This document shows, one piece after another, positions 33,053-44,512 of a stretch of DNA of 64,000 nt; the stretch's first letter is position 1, and each line of letters opens with the position of its first letter. The notes below the pieces were generated by a model. It saw nothing but the letters and a program-made list of their open reading frames with translations. It had not been told where the DNA came from and ran no database searches. The DNA comes from Novosphingobium sp. SG707. GTDB taxonomy: Bacteria; Pseudomonadota; Alphaproteobacteria; Sphingomonadales; Sphingomonadaceae. Both the position numbers and the translations under genes were made by a program. Location of the stretch: NCBI RefSeq assembly GCF_012275515.1, contig NZ_JAAZQL010000004.1, positions 310,001 to 374,000 on the forward strand, given 5' to 3'.

Positions 33053-33832
33053 ATGACAGAAGAATTGCGCCTGGCGCTGGTGGTATCGGACACGCCCAAG
33101 GCGATGGCGGCGGCCGAATTGATGGCCAATGATCACCCTTGGGTGCCGTTGGAAGAAGCCGATGTGGTGGTGGTTCTGGGCGGCGACGGGTTCATGTTGA
33201 CGGTGCTGCACCGGATGCTGGATGCGGGGCGCGTAATCCCGGCCTATGGGCTCAATCACGGCACGGTGGGCTTTATGATGAACAAGCCCAAATCGACCAA
33301 GCCCATCGCCACCCGCGTGGCCAAGGCCAGCAAGCTGGCCGTGGCGCCGCTGGAGATGACCTGCACCACATGGGCGGGCGAGACACAGCATTTCTATGCA
33401 ATCAATGAGGTCTCGCTGCTGCGCGAAACGCGCCAGACGGCCAAGATCGAGATTTCGGTCAATGGCAAGGTGCGGCTGGCCGAACTGGCCTGTGACGGCA
33501 TTCTGGTGGCCACGCCTGCCGGGTCGACGGCCTATAACCTGTCGGCCAATGGCCCGATCCTGCCGATGGGCAGCGGCATTCTGGCGCTGACCCCGATCAG
33601 CCCGTTCCGCCCGCGCCGGTGGAAGGGGGCGATCATCAAGGACAATGCCACGGTCGAATTCCGCGTGCTGGAGCCAGACAAGCGCCCGGTGGCGGCGGTG
33701 GCCGACCAGAAGGAAGTGCGCGATATCGCCCATGTCCGCGTGGCTGCGCACCGTGAACATACGCTCACGCTGTTGTTCGACCGCCATTCGAGTCTGGATG
33801 AGCGAATCTTTGCCGAACAGTTTCAGGTGTAA
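33053..33832 (+). CDS. nadK: NAD kinase
   Basis: This 259-residue enzyme phosphorylates NAD to NADP in the cytoplasm. It has the GGDG motif at residues 43-46 (VVVLGGDGFMLTVLH), the NHGTVGFMMN segment, the NE/D motif in YAINEVSLLRE, and the glycine-rich ATPAGSTAYNLSANGPI substrate loop. The length is slightly below average but complete. The ATG at 33053 fits; weak ribosome binding site. It is divergent from the EAL gene across about 200 bp that includes a 12-bp palindrome TTGTTCGAACAA at 32874-32885. Confidence 0.95.
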   Translation: MTEELRLALVVSDTPKAMAAAELMANDHPWVPLEEADVVVVLGGDGFMLTVLHRMLDAGRVIPAYGLNHGTVGFMMNKPKSTKPIATRVAKASKLAVAPLEMTCTTWAGETQHFYAINEVSLLRETRQTAKIEISVNGKVRLAELACDGILVATPAGSTAYNLSANGPILPMGSGILALTPISPFRPRRWKGAIIKDNATVEFRVLEPDKRPVAAVADQKEVRDIAHVRVAAHREHTLTLLFDRHSSLDERIFAEQFQV

Positions 33833-33901
33833 TCGCTCGAATAAATCCACCGACTTTTCCACATGATAGGCAAAAAATTTCCATTCCGCGCCAATGCGGG
33901 C

Positions 33902-33929
33902 TTGTCAAAGCCGGACAAGATGGTATTGG
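33902..33929 (+). promoter_or_regulatory. possible sigma-70-type promoter for the tRNA-Asn genes
   Basis: TTGTCA (33902-33907) and TATTGG (33924-33929) are separated by 16 bp, which would start transcription about 20 bp before the first tRNA. The GC-rich stretch after the -10 is usual for stable RNA promoters. This is assigned by pattern only. Confidence 0.35.
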
Positions 33930-33957
33930 CGCGCACCTGCCCGGTTCGCCGGACTGT

Positions 33958-34032
33958 TCCCTGATAGCTCAGCGGTAGAGCTCTCGACTGTTAATCGAGC
34001 GGCCGTAGGTTCGAATCCTACTCAGGGAGCCA
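33958..34032 (+). tRNA. tRNA-Asn (anticodon GTT), first copy
   Basis: A 75-nt cloverleaf with encoded CCA: acceptor arm TCCCTGA/TCAGGGA, D-arm GCTCAGCGGTAGAGC, anticodon loop CTGTTAA within CTCGA/TCGAG, and T-arm GTAGGTTCGAATCCTAC. It is identical to the second copy 66 bp downstream. Confidence 0.96.
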
Positions 34033-34098
34033 TTTCATCACCTTGGGCCAAGGCCCGATGCGATGGAAACATATCACCGCCCGGCATCGCCGGCCTGT

Positions 34099-34173
34099 TC
34101 CCTGATAGCTCAGCGGTAGAGCTCTCGACTGTTAATCGAGCGGCCGTAGGTTCGAATCCTACTCAGGGAGCCA
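34099..34173 (+). tRNA. tRNA-Asn (anticodon GTT), second copy
   Basis: The 75-nt sequence is identical to the first copy, including the encoded CCA. The 66-bp spacer shows no separate promoter that I can defend, so the pair is probably co-transcribed. CCCTTTT follows the CCA. Confidence 0.96.
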
Positions 34174-34323
34174 CCCTTTTCCAAAAGATCAGCGCAACGC
34201 CATCGCGAAGTCATGCTGCGTCGCCGCGCAAAAACACGCTTAATTTGCATTCACCCCATTTTGCAGCGCCTGTTTAACAAGGCGCGAAGCATAGGATGTT
34301 TCCAGACCCCGTCAGGAAACCCG

Positions 34324-34824
34324 ATGCCGACGCAATCGCTCAATTCGCATGATCCGCGCAATCTGCTGCAATGGCGGCCGGTCCATCTGCTGCTGGCGCT
34401 TTTCGTGCTGGCCGGAGGCACGGCGGCGTGGAGGATGATGGAGAACAGCAAACATTTCGTCGACGGCAGCGTACAAGTGGAAACCGAAGGTACCAAGGGG
34501 ACGATCAGCGGCGGCGAACTGGTGCTGGACCTGCCGGTGACAGTCTATAACGGCACCGATTCGGCCATCGTCGCGGTTAACATGTGGACCGAAGCCTTTG
34601 CCTGCCCGCAGGAGGATTCGCCCCAGCGCGAATGCACCCGTTTGCATTCGAGCGAGCAATCCTTCGACATGCATGTGCAGGCGGGCTCATCCGGCAGCGA
34701 AAGCCAGCAAATCCGCACCGGATTGCCCCAGACCATGGCGGGCGACCATGTGCGCGTCAAACGCCGCCTGACGGGCATTACCAGCGATGTCGAAAGGGCC
34801 GAGCAGCGCCAGGAAGGGCCGTAA
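34324..34824 (+). CDS. membrane-anchored protein of unknown function
   Basis: This 166-residue protein has a short cytoplasmic N-terminus (MPTQSLNSHDPRNLLQWRP), one membrane helix (VHLLLALFVLAGGTAAWRM) and a periplasmic domain of about 125 residues. That domain has two Cys (ACPQED..RECTRL) that may form a disulfide, plus Ser-rich stretches. The beta-rich pattern LVLDLPVTVYNGTDSAIVAVNMWTEAF suggests an immunoglobulin-like sandwich (inference). AGGAAA precedes the ATG at 34324. No family recognised. Confidence 0.65.
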   Translation: MPTQSLNSHDPRNLLQWRPVHLLLALFVLAGGTAAWRMMENSKHFVDGSVQVETEGTKGTISGGELVLDLPVTVYNGTDSAIVAVNMWTEAFACPQEDSPQRECTRLHSSEQSFDMHVQAGSSGSESQQIRTGLPQTMAGDHVRVKRRLTGITSDVERAEQRQEGP

Positions 34825-34935
34825 GTGTCAATGACGCAGGGGTTTGCCCCGGGCGGATTGCTTAATCCAAAATAACCACAATATCAGCGATTGAGCCTAA
34901 ACTGGCAGCGTCTCCCCCTTGCTCAGGGTCTCGCC

Positions 34936-35328
34936 ATGTCCACCTTCGCGCTCACCCAATGCTGGTTTACCCGCCGACATTCGCCCGATCACAAGGCCAG
35001 GGATCGCATTGACGGGGCTTTCTATGCCCATTGCAACCATTGCCGCCGCCCGATCTTCAGCGTGGATGGCACGACATGGCATATCAATGGCGGGTTCAAC
35101 ATCGATGCGCTGGGGGATGCGGCCAGTTTCTTTCTCTCGGTCGATGATCCGGCCGAGGGCATGACCATCGCGCGCATTCCCATCCACCCGGAGGCCAGCG
35201 AGGAGGATGTCGATGCGCTGATTGAGCAGGCCTGCAAGGACTATGCGATCGGCGAGGAAGGCACGACGCTGATCCTGCGCGACCATCGCCACCACAAGGG
35301 CGCCAAAAGGCCCAAAAAGGGGTTGTAA
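34936..35328 (+). CDS. small conserved protein with a Cys-x-x-Cys knuckle
   Basis: The 130-residue protein starts MSTFALTQCWFTRRHSPDHKAR and has a zinc-knuckle-like HCNHCRRPIFSVDG, then an acidic middle and a basic tail (RDHRHHKGAKRPKKGL). There is no signal peptide. Only one CxxC pair is obvious, so the metal site, if any, would use the nearby His or Cys residues or dimerisation. ATG at 34936 was chosen over the upstream TTG. No function can be assigned. Confidence 0.6.
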   Translation: MSTFALTQCWFTRRHSPDHKARDRIDGAFYAHCNHCRRPIFSVDGTTWHINGGFNIDALGDAASFFLSVDDPAEGMTIARIPIHPEASEEDVDALIEQACKDYAIGEEGTTLILRDHRHHKGAKRPKKGL

Positions 35329-35338
35329 GGAAAAACCT

Positions 35339-36010
35339 TCAGCAGGCGGCGCGGAAACGGCCCGGAGGCGTCGATCCATGCGCCTCATGCATCTTGGCGA
35401 TATTCTGCGCCAGCTCTTCCATCAGAAAGCCCCGGTCAAACACCAGCCCATGGCGCGGCTGCTGGCGCCAGACCACCTTGGCGTGGATCGGCGGAAAGCC
35501 GACAGTCTCGATCCGCACCGGTTGGCGCAGCATCAGCCTTTCGGGGCATTCGATGCAGGCGCCCTGCTGGGAAATGTCGCGCATCATCGCGCGGATCTGC
35601 TGGCCATTGGCAAAGACGATGGCTTCGGCATCGGTCTTGAGCCGAATCTGCCGCTTGGCATAAAGGCCGCATTTGTCGTCCAGCAGGCGCTGGACATTGA
35701 TCATGTCGAAGAAACGGAAACCGGCGTGATCGTCGCGGTTCCACATCAATTCCATGGCAAAGCGTTCGCCGCTCGATGTTTCCAGCGCCAGCGAACTGTA
35801 GGAAGGCAACGGGTGAAACAGGCGCACCTTGCAACCGGTGGCCGAAGCATCGCGCAGTACGCAAAGATATTCGCGCCCGTCAATAATCAGCTTGGCCGAG
35901 CGCACCAGCAGCGTGAAACGCGGCGCGCCGCGCAATTCCGCGCCAGACGCCTGCCCGATCTCAGGCGCGGAATGCGCTGTCATTTCGGGACGGAAGACGT
36001 CTTGACTCAC
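35339..36010 (-). CDS. PilZ-domain protein (two PilZ-like repeats)
   Basis: This 223-residue soluble protein contains two PilZ-like halves: one with DASATG at 54-59, the other with RxxR-type KRQIRL near 119 and DISQQG at 145-150, then AKVVWRQQPRHGLVF. The second half fits a c-di-GMP binding PilZ domain better. Start: GTG at 36010 with AGGTGG at good spacing; ATG at 35983 lacks a site. It may act as receptor for the c-di-GMP controlled by the EAL protein nearby (inference). It is convergent with the preceding small gene. Confidence 0.8.
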   Translation of the reverse strand: MSQDVFRPEMTAHSAPEIGQASGAELRGAPRFTLLVRSAKLIIDGREYLCVLRDASATGCKVRLFHPLPSYSSLALETSSGERFAMELMWNRDDHAGFRFFDMINVQRLLDDKCGLYAKRQIRLKTDAEAIVFANGQQIRAMMRDISQQGACIECPERLMLRQPVRIETVGFPPIHAKVVWRQQPRHGLVFDRGFLMEELAQNIAKMHEAHGSTPPGRFRAAC

Positions 36011-36226
36011 CGATTGATCCACCTGCGATAGTTTGCCCGCAGGAAAGGAGGCAAAACCCCTTCCCCCTGATTGCATCCTATACATTGCAGGAAATGGTAA
36101 AGCGGTTATGAACATGCCGTCAGTAATCGCCAATAAGTACGAAAATTGGCGGTTTAGCCTGAGCCAATACCTGCGAATTGGTTAATTCGCAAAGCATACA
36201 CTCCTTTGCACGGCGGCCATCAAACC

Positions 36227-36249
36227 GGGCGGGCGCTTCACGCCCGCCC
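36227..36249 (-). terminator. hairpin after secA
   Basis: GGGCGGGCG and CGCCCGCCC form a 9-bp all-GC stem with a 5-nt loop, 7 bp beyond the secA stop codon. The downstream T content is poor (GGTTTG). Between here and 36010 there are two CCAAT/ATTGG dyads but no gene. Confidence 0.5.
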
Positions 36250-36256
36250 CGCTGTT

Positions 36257-38944
<2,688 letters not shown>

Positions 38945-39038
38945 GGGAAAATTCCTGAAGACAGATAAGGGCATGGGGGCACCGGCACATGCGGCGCGCG
39001 CCCATGGAAAAGGACATGAGGAAAAGCGCAGAGGCGCC

Positions 39039-39311
39039 TTATTCGCGGGCGCGATCCACCCGCATCCGCACCGCAGGCGCAGAATAGGCCATGCGCAAAG
39101 GCGCGCGCGCCGCCTCGATCAGCCGGGGCTGCGCAGGCCGCGTAACCTCGCGCGCATGGGCCACGACATGGGCCGAAACCCGCGCCGCGCCTGCGCCCTG
39201 CATCGTGGCCGCAATGGCCGGACGCGCGGCAAAAGCGCGCGCATCCGTTTCCGGAGCCATCGCGGCAAGACCGGACACCAAGGCCAGAAAAGATAGCAGC
39301 AGCCGAAGCAT
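39039..39311 (-). CDS. small exported protein, hypothetical
   Basis: The 90-residue product starts with a typical signal sequence ([18 protein letters not shown], cleavage near TDARA) and continues with an alanine/arginine-rich tail lacking domains. No Shine-Dalgarno sequence is seen, so expression is doubtful. It lies 94 bp upstream of secA on the same strand and 48 bp after the TonB-like gene. Confidence 0.4.
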   Translation of the reverse strand: MLRLLLSFLALVSGLAAMAPETDARAFAARPAIAATMQGAGAARVSAHVVAHAREVTRPAQPRLIEAARAPLRMAYSAPAVRMRVDRARE

Positions 39312-39358
39312 GGCGCAGGATATAGGCAGGACTATCGTCGGCGTCTAGGGCGTATGCT

Positions 39359-39991
39359 TTATGGTTCGACCACCAGCGATTGCCGCAAGGTCACATGGCG
39401 GCGCACCGGATTGCCCTGCGCATCCTTGAAGGGTTCGCGAAAGCGGACCGCCGGACAGCCCTCTCCGATCTGCTTGAACCGGGCCTCCATCGCGCCCGTC
39501 GCCTTTTCGACGCGGCATTCGGTCTGGCGCCCGTCGGTTTCGACCACATAGTGAAAGATCAGCTCTCCCGGCTGGGGCAGGGTCGCGGGCGGAGGCAGAA
39601 TCCAGCGCGTCCGGTTGCTGTAGCGGCTCGCCACCGGCTTGCCCGCGCCGTCCAGCGCCGGATCGAAGGCGGCGCGCGCGCTTAACAGATCGCAGGTCGC
39701 CCGGTCCAGCGCCGCCGACCCGCTGGTCGCCATGATCACGCAACTGGTCACCTTGCCCTTGGCATCGATGGTCAGCGTGAAACCCGCCGTGCCCGATTCG
39801 CCGTTCTTGACCGCAAGGGCCGGATAATCGCCCGGCTGGATCCATCCCGCCGGACCGTTCCGGGGCCTTGGCCCGCGCGGCAGGGTTTCAACGGCGCTCT
39901 GCGGCGGGGGCAAGAGCGGCGCGGGCGGAGCCGTCACCACCGGCGGCGTGGCCACGGCTTGTTGCAAGAGAATCAAACCCAAAGCCAGCAT
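39359..39991 (-). CDS. TonB C-terminal domain protein
   Basis: This 210-residue protein has an N-terminal hydrophobic signal or anchor (LALGLILLQQAVA), a proline-rich linker (PPVVTAPPAPLLPPPQ) and a TonB_C-like domain (GTAGFTLTIDAKGKVTSCVIMATSGSAALDRATCDLL). A related half-repeat follows (FHYVVETDGRQTECRVEKATG). Unlike true TonB it has a short linker and conserved Cys pairs. It may link inner membrane energy to an outer-membrane partner or be a periplasmic protein that reuses the fold. No ExbBD is nearby. Confidence 0.8.
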   Translation of the reverse strand: MLALGLILLQQAVATPPVVTAPPAPLLPPPQSAVETLPRGPRPRNGPAGWIQPGDYPALAVKNGESGTAGFTLTIDAKGKVTSCVIMATSGSAALDRATCDLLSARAAFDPALDGAGKPVASRYSNRTRWILPPPATLPQPGELIFHYVVETDGRQTECRVEKATGAMEARFKQIGEGCPAVRFREPFKDAQGNPVRRHVTLRQSLVVEP

Positions 39992-40090
39992 AACCCTATC
40001 TCCCTAAGCGCGATCAAGACTAGATCCTGCGCCCACCACGTACAAGGCCGAGCTTGTCTGACCGCCCATTCTGGGCCAAGTCCGCGCGCC

Positions 40091-41122
40091 ATGTCCCAAA
40101 TCGCCCGTTCCGCCGCGCCATCCGGCCGCCTGCCCCTGCTCGATGCCCTTCGCGGAGTGGCGGCGCTGGGGGTGGTGCTGCATCATGAAGCCCCGCTTTA
40201 CGGCGGGCCGGGTCTGTTTTCCCGCGCCTACCTGGCGGTGGATTTCTTTTTCATGCTTTCAGGCTTCGTGCTGACGCTGGCCTTTGAGCCCAAATTGCGG
40301 AGCGGATTGAATGCCGCCGACTTCATGATCCGGCGCGTGGCCCGGCTGTGGCCGGTGCTGGCAGTGGGCGTGCTGATCGGAGCCGGGTGGCGGCTCTGGG
40401 TCGGGGCCACCGGGCAATTGTGGCTGCTGACACTCTCGGGACTGATGCTGGTGCCGCTTGTACGGGGACCGGGCGGGATCTTTCAGATCAATGGTCCGCA
40501 ATGGTCGCTGGCCTATGAATTGCTGGCCAATGCGGTGCATGCGCTGGTGCTGGCGCGGTTGAACAATCGGCTGCTGCTGGTTTTCGTGCTGGCCTGCGCG
40601 GGGATGCTGGCGTGGTGCGCCTATGTGTGGGGATCGGTGGGGCTGGGCGATACGGGGCGCAACTGGTGGGGCGGCTTTGCGCGGGTCGGTTTCGGCTATG
40701 GGCTGGGTGTCTGGCTGGGGCGGCAATTTGCCGCAGGCCGGGCGCCGGTCGCACGGATCGCGGCATGGGCGGGCGCCCTACTGCTGCCGCTGGCCTTGTT
40801 CAGCCTGCCCTGGTGGCCGCTGGGCGTGGTTGCGGGCGATCTGCTGGCGGTGTTTGTAGTCTTTCCTCCGGCGCTGTGGTGCGCGGCGCATGTGGTGCTG
40901 GGCGGCGGCGCGCTGAAAATCGCCGACGGGCTGGGGCGATTGTCCTATCCGGCCTATGCGATCCATGGACCGGTGCTGATCTGGGGCGCATCGCTGGCGC
41001 ATAGCCATGGGGCGCAGGCTGCGTTGATCCGGCCGCTGACGGTGGGCGCCGTTTTGGCGCTGGCCGCGCTGCTGGCGATCAGCCCGCTGGCCCTTGGGAT
41101 TCCCGTGCGCCGGAAAGGTTGA
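40091..41122 (+). CDS. acyltransferase 3 family membrane protein
   Basis: The 343-residue protein has about ten membrane helices and starts LPLLDALRGVAALGVVLHHE. It carries the conserved Arg of the RG motif, and a His-Glu pair where family members use a catalytic His, then YLAVDFFFMLSGFVL and RRVARLWPVL. Acyltransferase 3 enzymes O-acetylate sugars of lipopolysaccharide, exopolysaccharide or antibiotics. The substrate here is not known. The ATG at 40091 fits the domain start. It is divergent from the TonB-like gene. Confidence 0.88.
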   Translation: MSQIARSAAPSGRLPLLDALRGVAALGVVLHHEAPLYGGPGLFSRAYLAVDFFFMLSGFVLTLAFEPKLRSGLNAADFMIRRVARLWPVLAVGVLIGAGWRLWVGATGQLWLLTLSGLMLVPLVRGPGGIFQINGPQWSLAYELLANAVHALVLARLNNRLLLVFVLACAGMLAWCAYVWGSVGLGDTGRNWWGGFARVGFGYGLGVWLGRQFAAGRAPVARIAAWAGALLLPLALFSLPWWPLGVVAGDLLAVFVVFPPALWCAAHVVLGGGALKIADGLGRLSYPAYAIHGPVLIWGASLAHSHGAQAALIRPLTVGAVLALAALLAISPLALGIPVRRKG

Positions 41123-41153
41123 AGTGGCGGGCATCAGGCGCTAACCCGCTGGC

Positions 41154-42380
41154 ATGTCACACGCCATCTCTCCGCTCGCCATTCCCTTCCCTGCCCTGCC
41201 TGCGATTGCGGGCGCCACGCCGCGCGTGGCCCGCGCGCGATACAAGGAATGGGATCGCTGCGATCTGACCTATGTCGAGCTGGATGAAAACACCGCCGTT
41301 GCGGGCGTCTTCACGCGCAACATCTGCTGCTCGTCCGAGGTTGAACTGGGCCGGTTGAACGTCAAGCAGGGCCGCGCGCGGGCGTTGATCGTCAATGCGG
41401 GCAATTCCAATGCCTTCACCGGCTATCGCGGGCGCGAGGCGGTCGAACAGATCATGGATCAGGTCGCGGCCCATCTGGGCTGCGCGCGCGAACAGGTGTT
41501 CGTCTCCTCGACCGGCGTGATCGGCGTCCCTCTGCCCAAGGACAAGGCCAGGGAGGGCGTCAACAATGCCCTGACCGCCGCGCCCTGCACATGGGAGGAT
41601 GCCGCCAACACCATCGGCACCACCGACACTTTTGCCAAGGGCGCCACGGCCACCGCCATCATCGGCGGCAAGACCGTGACGTTTTCCGCCATCATCAAGG
41701 GTTCGGGCATGATCGCCCCGGATATGGCCACGATGCTGGGCTATATTTTCACCGATGCGGCGATCAATCCGGTCTTTCTTCAGGAACTGCTGACCAAGGC
41801 TGCGAACGAGACCTTCAACTGCATCACCGTCGACAGCGACACGTCCACCAGCGACACGGTGCTGGCCTTTGCCACGGGCCGGGCGGGCAACACGATCATC
41901 AATTGCGAGGGCTGTGAGGGCGCCGATGCCTTTGCCGCCGCGCTGAGCGATGTGTGCCGCCAATTGGCGCATCTGGTGGTCAAGGATGGCGAGGGCGCGC
42001 AGAAGTTCATCGCCGTCTCGGTCACCGGCGCCGTCTCGGATGAGAGCGCGCGCAAGATCGGCATGGCGATTGCCAATTCCCCGCTGGTCAAAACCGCCAT
42101 CGCGGGCGAGGACGCCAATTGGGGCCGCATCGTCATGGCCGTGGGCAAGGCCGGGGAACCGGCCGACCGCGACAAGCTCTCCATCGGCTTTGGCGGCGTG
42201 TGGCAGGCCAAGGACGGCCAGCCCTTGCCCGATTACGACGAAGCCCCGGTGGCCGCGCATCTCAAGGGTCAGGAGATCAGCATCGAGGTCGACATCGGCC
42301 TTGGCGAAGGGCGCGCGACGATTTGGACCTGCGACCTGACGCATGGCTATATCTCGATCAACGCCGATTACCGGAGCTGA
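41154..42380 (+). CDS. argJ: bifunctional ornithine acetyltransferase/N-acetylglutamate synthase
   Basis: This 408-residue protein self-cleaves between Ala and Thr in IAPDMATMLGYIF; the new N-terminal Thr is the nucleophile. Also seen are the KGSGM oxyanion region and the C-terminal ANWGRIVMAVGKAG. It transfers the acetyl group of N-acetylornithine to glutamate, which recycles acetyl in arginine synthesis; whether it also uses acetyl-CoA cannot be told. The gene begins 31 bp after the acyltransferase and runs on to the GST gene, 5 bp later. Confidence 0.96.
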   Translation: MSHAISPLAIPFPALPAIAGATPRVARARYKEWDRCDLTYVELDENTAVAGVFTRNICCSSEVELGRLNVKQGRARALIVNAGNSNAFTGYRGREAVEQIMDQVAAHLGCAREQVFVSSTGVIGVPLPKDKAREGVNNALTAAPCTWEDAANTIGTTDTFAKGATATAIIGGKTVTFSAIIKGSGMIAPDMATMLGYIFTDAAINPVFLQELLTKAANETFNCITVDSDTSTSDTVLAFATGRAGNTIINCEGCEGADAFAAALSDVCRQLAHLVVKDGEGAQKFIAVSVTGAVSDESARKIGMAIANSPLVKTAIAGEDANWGRIVMAVGKAGEPADRDKLSIGFGGVWQAKDGQPLPDYDEAPVAAHLKGQEISIEVDIGLGEGRATIWTCDLTHGYISINADYRS

Positions 42381-42385
42381 CGCCC

Positions 42386-42991
42386 ATGCTCACGATCTGG
42401 GGGCGCCTCAATTCGCATAATGTCAAAAAGGTCGTCTGGGCCGCCTGCGAGACCGGGCAGGAATGGGTGCGCCATGATATCGGCGGCTCGTTTGGCTATA
42501 GCCCTGAATATCTGGCCATGAATCCCAACCGGCTGGTGCCTACGCTGGTCGAGGATGATTTCTCGCTGTGGGAATCGAACGCCATCCTGCGCTATCTGGC
42601 CGATGCCTATGCGCCGCATCTGTGGCCGCAGGGGCTGCGCGCGCGGGCTTTGGCCGACAAGTGGATGGACTGGCAATTCACCTTTGCCGATGCGCAGCGC
42701 GACGGCTTCCTGCAGATGGTGCGCGTGGCCGAGGCGGATCGCGATGCGGCCAAGATCGAGCGCACCATTGCCGAGACCAATAAGTTGATGCGGATTATGG
42801 ACGATGCGCTGGCCAAGCAGCCCTTCCTGACCGGCGAGGCTTTCGGCATCGCCGATATTCCCATGGGCGCCTATACTTACACCTGGTTCAAGCTGGGCTT
42901 TGCGCGCGAAGATGTGCCCCACATCCGCCGCTGGTTTGACGCGGTCAGCGCCCGCCCCGGCTTCCAATATGTCGCCATCCCCCTCACCTGA
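42386..42991 (+). CDS. glutathione S-transferase family protein
   Basis: This 201-residue protein has a thioredoxin-like N-terminal domain (LTIWGRLNSHNVKKVVWAA, with the Ser/Asn active-site region of beta-type GSTs) and NPNRLVPTLVEDDFSLWESNAILRYLAD, which binds glutathione through the cis-Pro and Glu-Ser pair. An all-helical C-terminal domain ends PHIRRWFDAVSARPGF. It is cytoplasmic. Being 5 bp after argJ, it is probably in the same operon; the substrate is unknown. Confidence 0.93.
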   Translation: MLTIWGRLNSHNVKKVVWAACETGQEWVRHDIGGSFGYSPEYLAMNPNRLVPTLVEDDFSLWESNAILRYLADAYAPHLWPQGLRARALADKWMDWQFTFADAQRDGFLQMVRVAEADRDAAKIERTIAETNKLMRIMDDALAKQPFLTGEAFGIADIPMGAYTYTWFKLGFAREDVPHIRRWFDAVSARPGFQYVAIPLT

Positions 42992-43002
42992 AAGGCGCGA
43001 GC

Positions 43003-43803
43003 ATGACCGATACTTTGAGCGAAGCCGTCCATGATGTGATGGCCGATGCGGCGGCTCGCGCCATCCGTCCGCGTTATCAGCACCTGGCCGCCGCCGACAT
43101 CATCGAGAAAGCCTCCGACGATCTGGTGACGATTGCCGACAGGGAGAGCGAGGCGATTCTGGCCGAAGGTCTGGCCCGCATCCTGCCCGAGGCGGCGATT
43201 GTGGGCGAGGAGGCGGCCTTTGCCGATCCCTCGATCATGGCGCGTCTCGGCTCGGACCTGTGCTGGATCATCGACCCGCTGGATGGCACCAACAATTTCG
43301 CCCATGGCCGCGCGCCTTTTGGCATCCTTGTCGCGCTGGCGCAGGGGGGCGAGACGATTGGCGGCTGGATCTATGATGTGCTTTCGGGCCGGTTCTGCCA
43401 TGCGCGGATCGGCGAAGGGGCCTATCTCAATGGTGAGCGCCTGACGGCCCGGCCGACGGGCCAGAACCCGGCGATTGCGGCGATCTCGGTCGTCTTTGCC
43501 GACCCTGTGCGCCGCGCCGCGCTGATGGACCATATCGCGCCGCATTACCATCTGGTCGACATCCCTCGCTGCGCCGCCGAGCAATATCCGCGTCTGGCCA
43601 CGGGCGTGAATGATGTGTCGCTGTTTGAGCGCACGCTGGCATGGGACCATGCGGCGGGCGTCTTGTTCCTGAACGAGGCGGGCGGCAAGGCAGCGCGTTT
43701 CGACGGCACGCCCTATCGCGTGGACGAGGATCGCCGGGGCCTGATCGGCGCCTCCTCCCCGGCGCTGTGGGACGAGCTGGCGGCGCGGATGGCGGAAATT
43801 TGA
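43003..43803 (+). CDS. inositol monophosphatase family protein
   Basis: The 266-residue Li-sensitive-type phosphatase has the metal motifs GEEAAF (Glu), WIIDPLDGTNNFAHG (Asp-Pro-x-Asp-Gly-Thr) and WDHAAGVLFLNEAGG. Members hydrolyse inositol-1-phosphate, 3'-phosphoadenosine 5'-phosphate or histidinol phosphate; here the type is not clear. It begins 11 bp after the GST gene, and its stop overlaps the next start (TTGA). Confidence 0.9.
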   Translation: MTDTLSEAVHDVMADAAARAIRPRYQHLAAADIIEKASDDLVTIADRESEAILAEGLARILPEAAIVGEEAAFADPSIMARLGSDLCWIIDPLDGTNNFAHGRAPFGILVALAQGGETIGGWIYDVLSGRFCHARIGEGAYLNGERLTARPTGQNPAIAAISVVFADPVRRAALMDHIAPHYHLVDIPRCAAEQYPRLATGVNDVSLFERTLAWDHAAGVLFLNEAGGKAARFDGTPYRVDEDRRGLIGASSPALWDELAARMAEI

Positions 43804-44069
43804 TCTCCGGCTATGTCCCCCTCGCGCTGGTGCTGGTCAATGCGCGCACGGTCCACCTGTTTTGGCAGGACAAGCGCTATGCCCGCGAGGGGCACCGCCG
43901 CATCCCGGAATCCAGCCTGCTGATGATGGCCGCGATAGGCGGCACGCCCGGCGCGCTGGTCGCTCGGCAATGGTTTCGCCACAAAACCCGCAAGCAGCCG
44001 TTTTCGGCCTATTTGTGGTTGATCGCGGCGGCTCAGATCGGCCTGATCGTGTGGCTGGCGCGATCCTGA
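43800..44069 (+). CDS. DUF1294 family membrane protein
   Basis: This 89-residue protein has two to three hydrophobic segments and the DUF1294 signature: FWQDKRYAREGHRRIPESSLL, then GGTPGALVARQWFRHKTRKQPF. The function of the family is unknown. The start is TTG at 43800, overlapping the stop of the phosphatase gene (TTGA), so it is probably translated by coupling; no ATG lies in a suitable place. It is the last gene of argJ-GST-phosphatase-DUF1294. Confidence 0.8.
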   Translation: MISGYVPLALVLVNARTVHLFWQDKRYAREGHRRIPESSLLMMAAIGGTPGALVARQWFRHKTRKQPFSAYLWLIAAAQIGLIVWLARS

Positions 44070-44078
44070 AACGGCAAA

Positions 44079-44102
44079 GGGGGCGCCGTTGCCGACGCCC
44101 CC
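44079..44102. terminator. hairpin between DUF1294 and trxA genes
   Basis: GGGGGCG and CGCCCCC form a 7-bp GC stem with a 10-nt loop, 9 bp after the DUF1294 stop and 27 bp beyond the convergent trxA stop. TTTG follows at some distance in both directions, so it may serve both genes weakly. Confidence 0.5.
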
Positions 44103-44129
44103 TGTTGCTTTGCCGGATGGCTCAGGCGA

Positions 44130-44450
44130 TCAGAGCGCGCCCTGAATCCATGCCTTGAGCTGGCTCTTGGGCGCGGCGCCCAGCTTTTGCGCCACCGGCT
44201 TGCCGTCCTTGAACACCAGCAGAAGCGGGATCGACTGGACGCCGAACTGGCTGGCGGTCTCGGTGTTTTCCATGATGTCCACCTTGGCGATGGTCACTTC
44301 CTCGCCCAATTCCTCGCTCAACTCTTCCAGAGCCGGGCCGATCATCTTGCAAGGCCCGCACCAGTCGGCCCAGAAATCGACCACGACCGGCTTGTCAGAA
44401 GCCAGCACGTCGGTGGAAAAGCTTGCGTCGGTAACCTTGATCGTGGCCAT
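44130..44450 (-). CDS. trxA: thioredoxin 1
   Basis: The 106-residue protein has the active site ADWCGPCKM (Cys31, Cys34), the cis-Pro loop [13 protein letters not shown] and a normal length. It reduces disulfides in cytoplasmic proteins such as ribonucleotide reductase. It lies 62 bp after addA on the same strand, an order common in alphaproteobacteria, and may be partly co-transcribed with the addAB operon while having its own promoter. Confidence 0.97.
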   Translation of the reverse strand: MATIKVTDASFSTDVLASDKPVVVDFWADWCGPCKMIGPALEELSEELGEEVTIAKVDIMENTETASQFGVQSIPLLLVFKDGKPVAQKLGAAPKSQLKAWIQGAL

Positions 44451-44512
44451 GGCCTGAAATCTCCTGAAATGTTGTGTCTAAGATAGTCGATGATGGGGCG
44501 GGCGCAACCACC

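Noticed and set aside
33958..34173. Tandem identical tRNA-Asn as possible attachment-site duplication
   Set aside because: Both are complete genes with CCA and a plain short spacer; simple gene duplication explains them.
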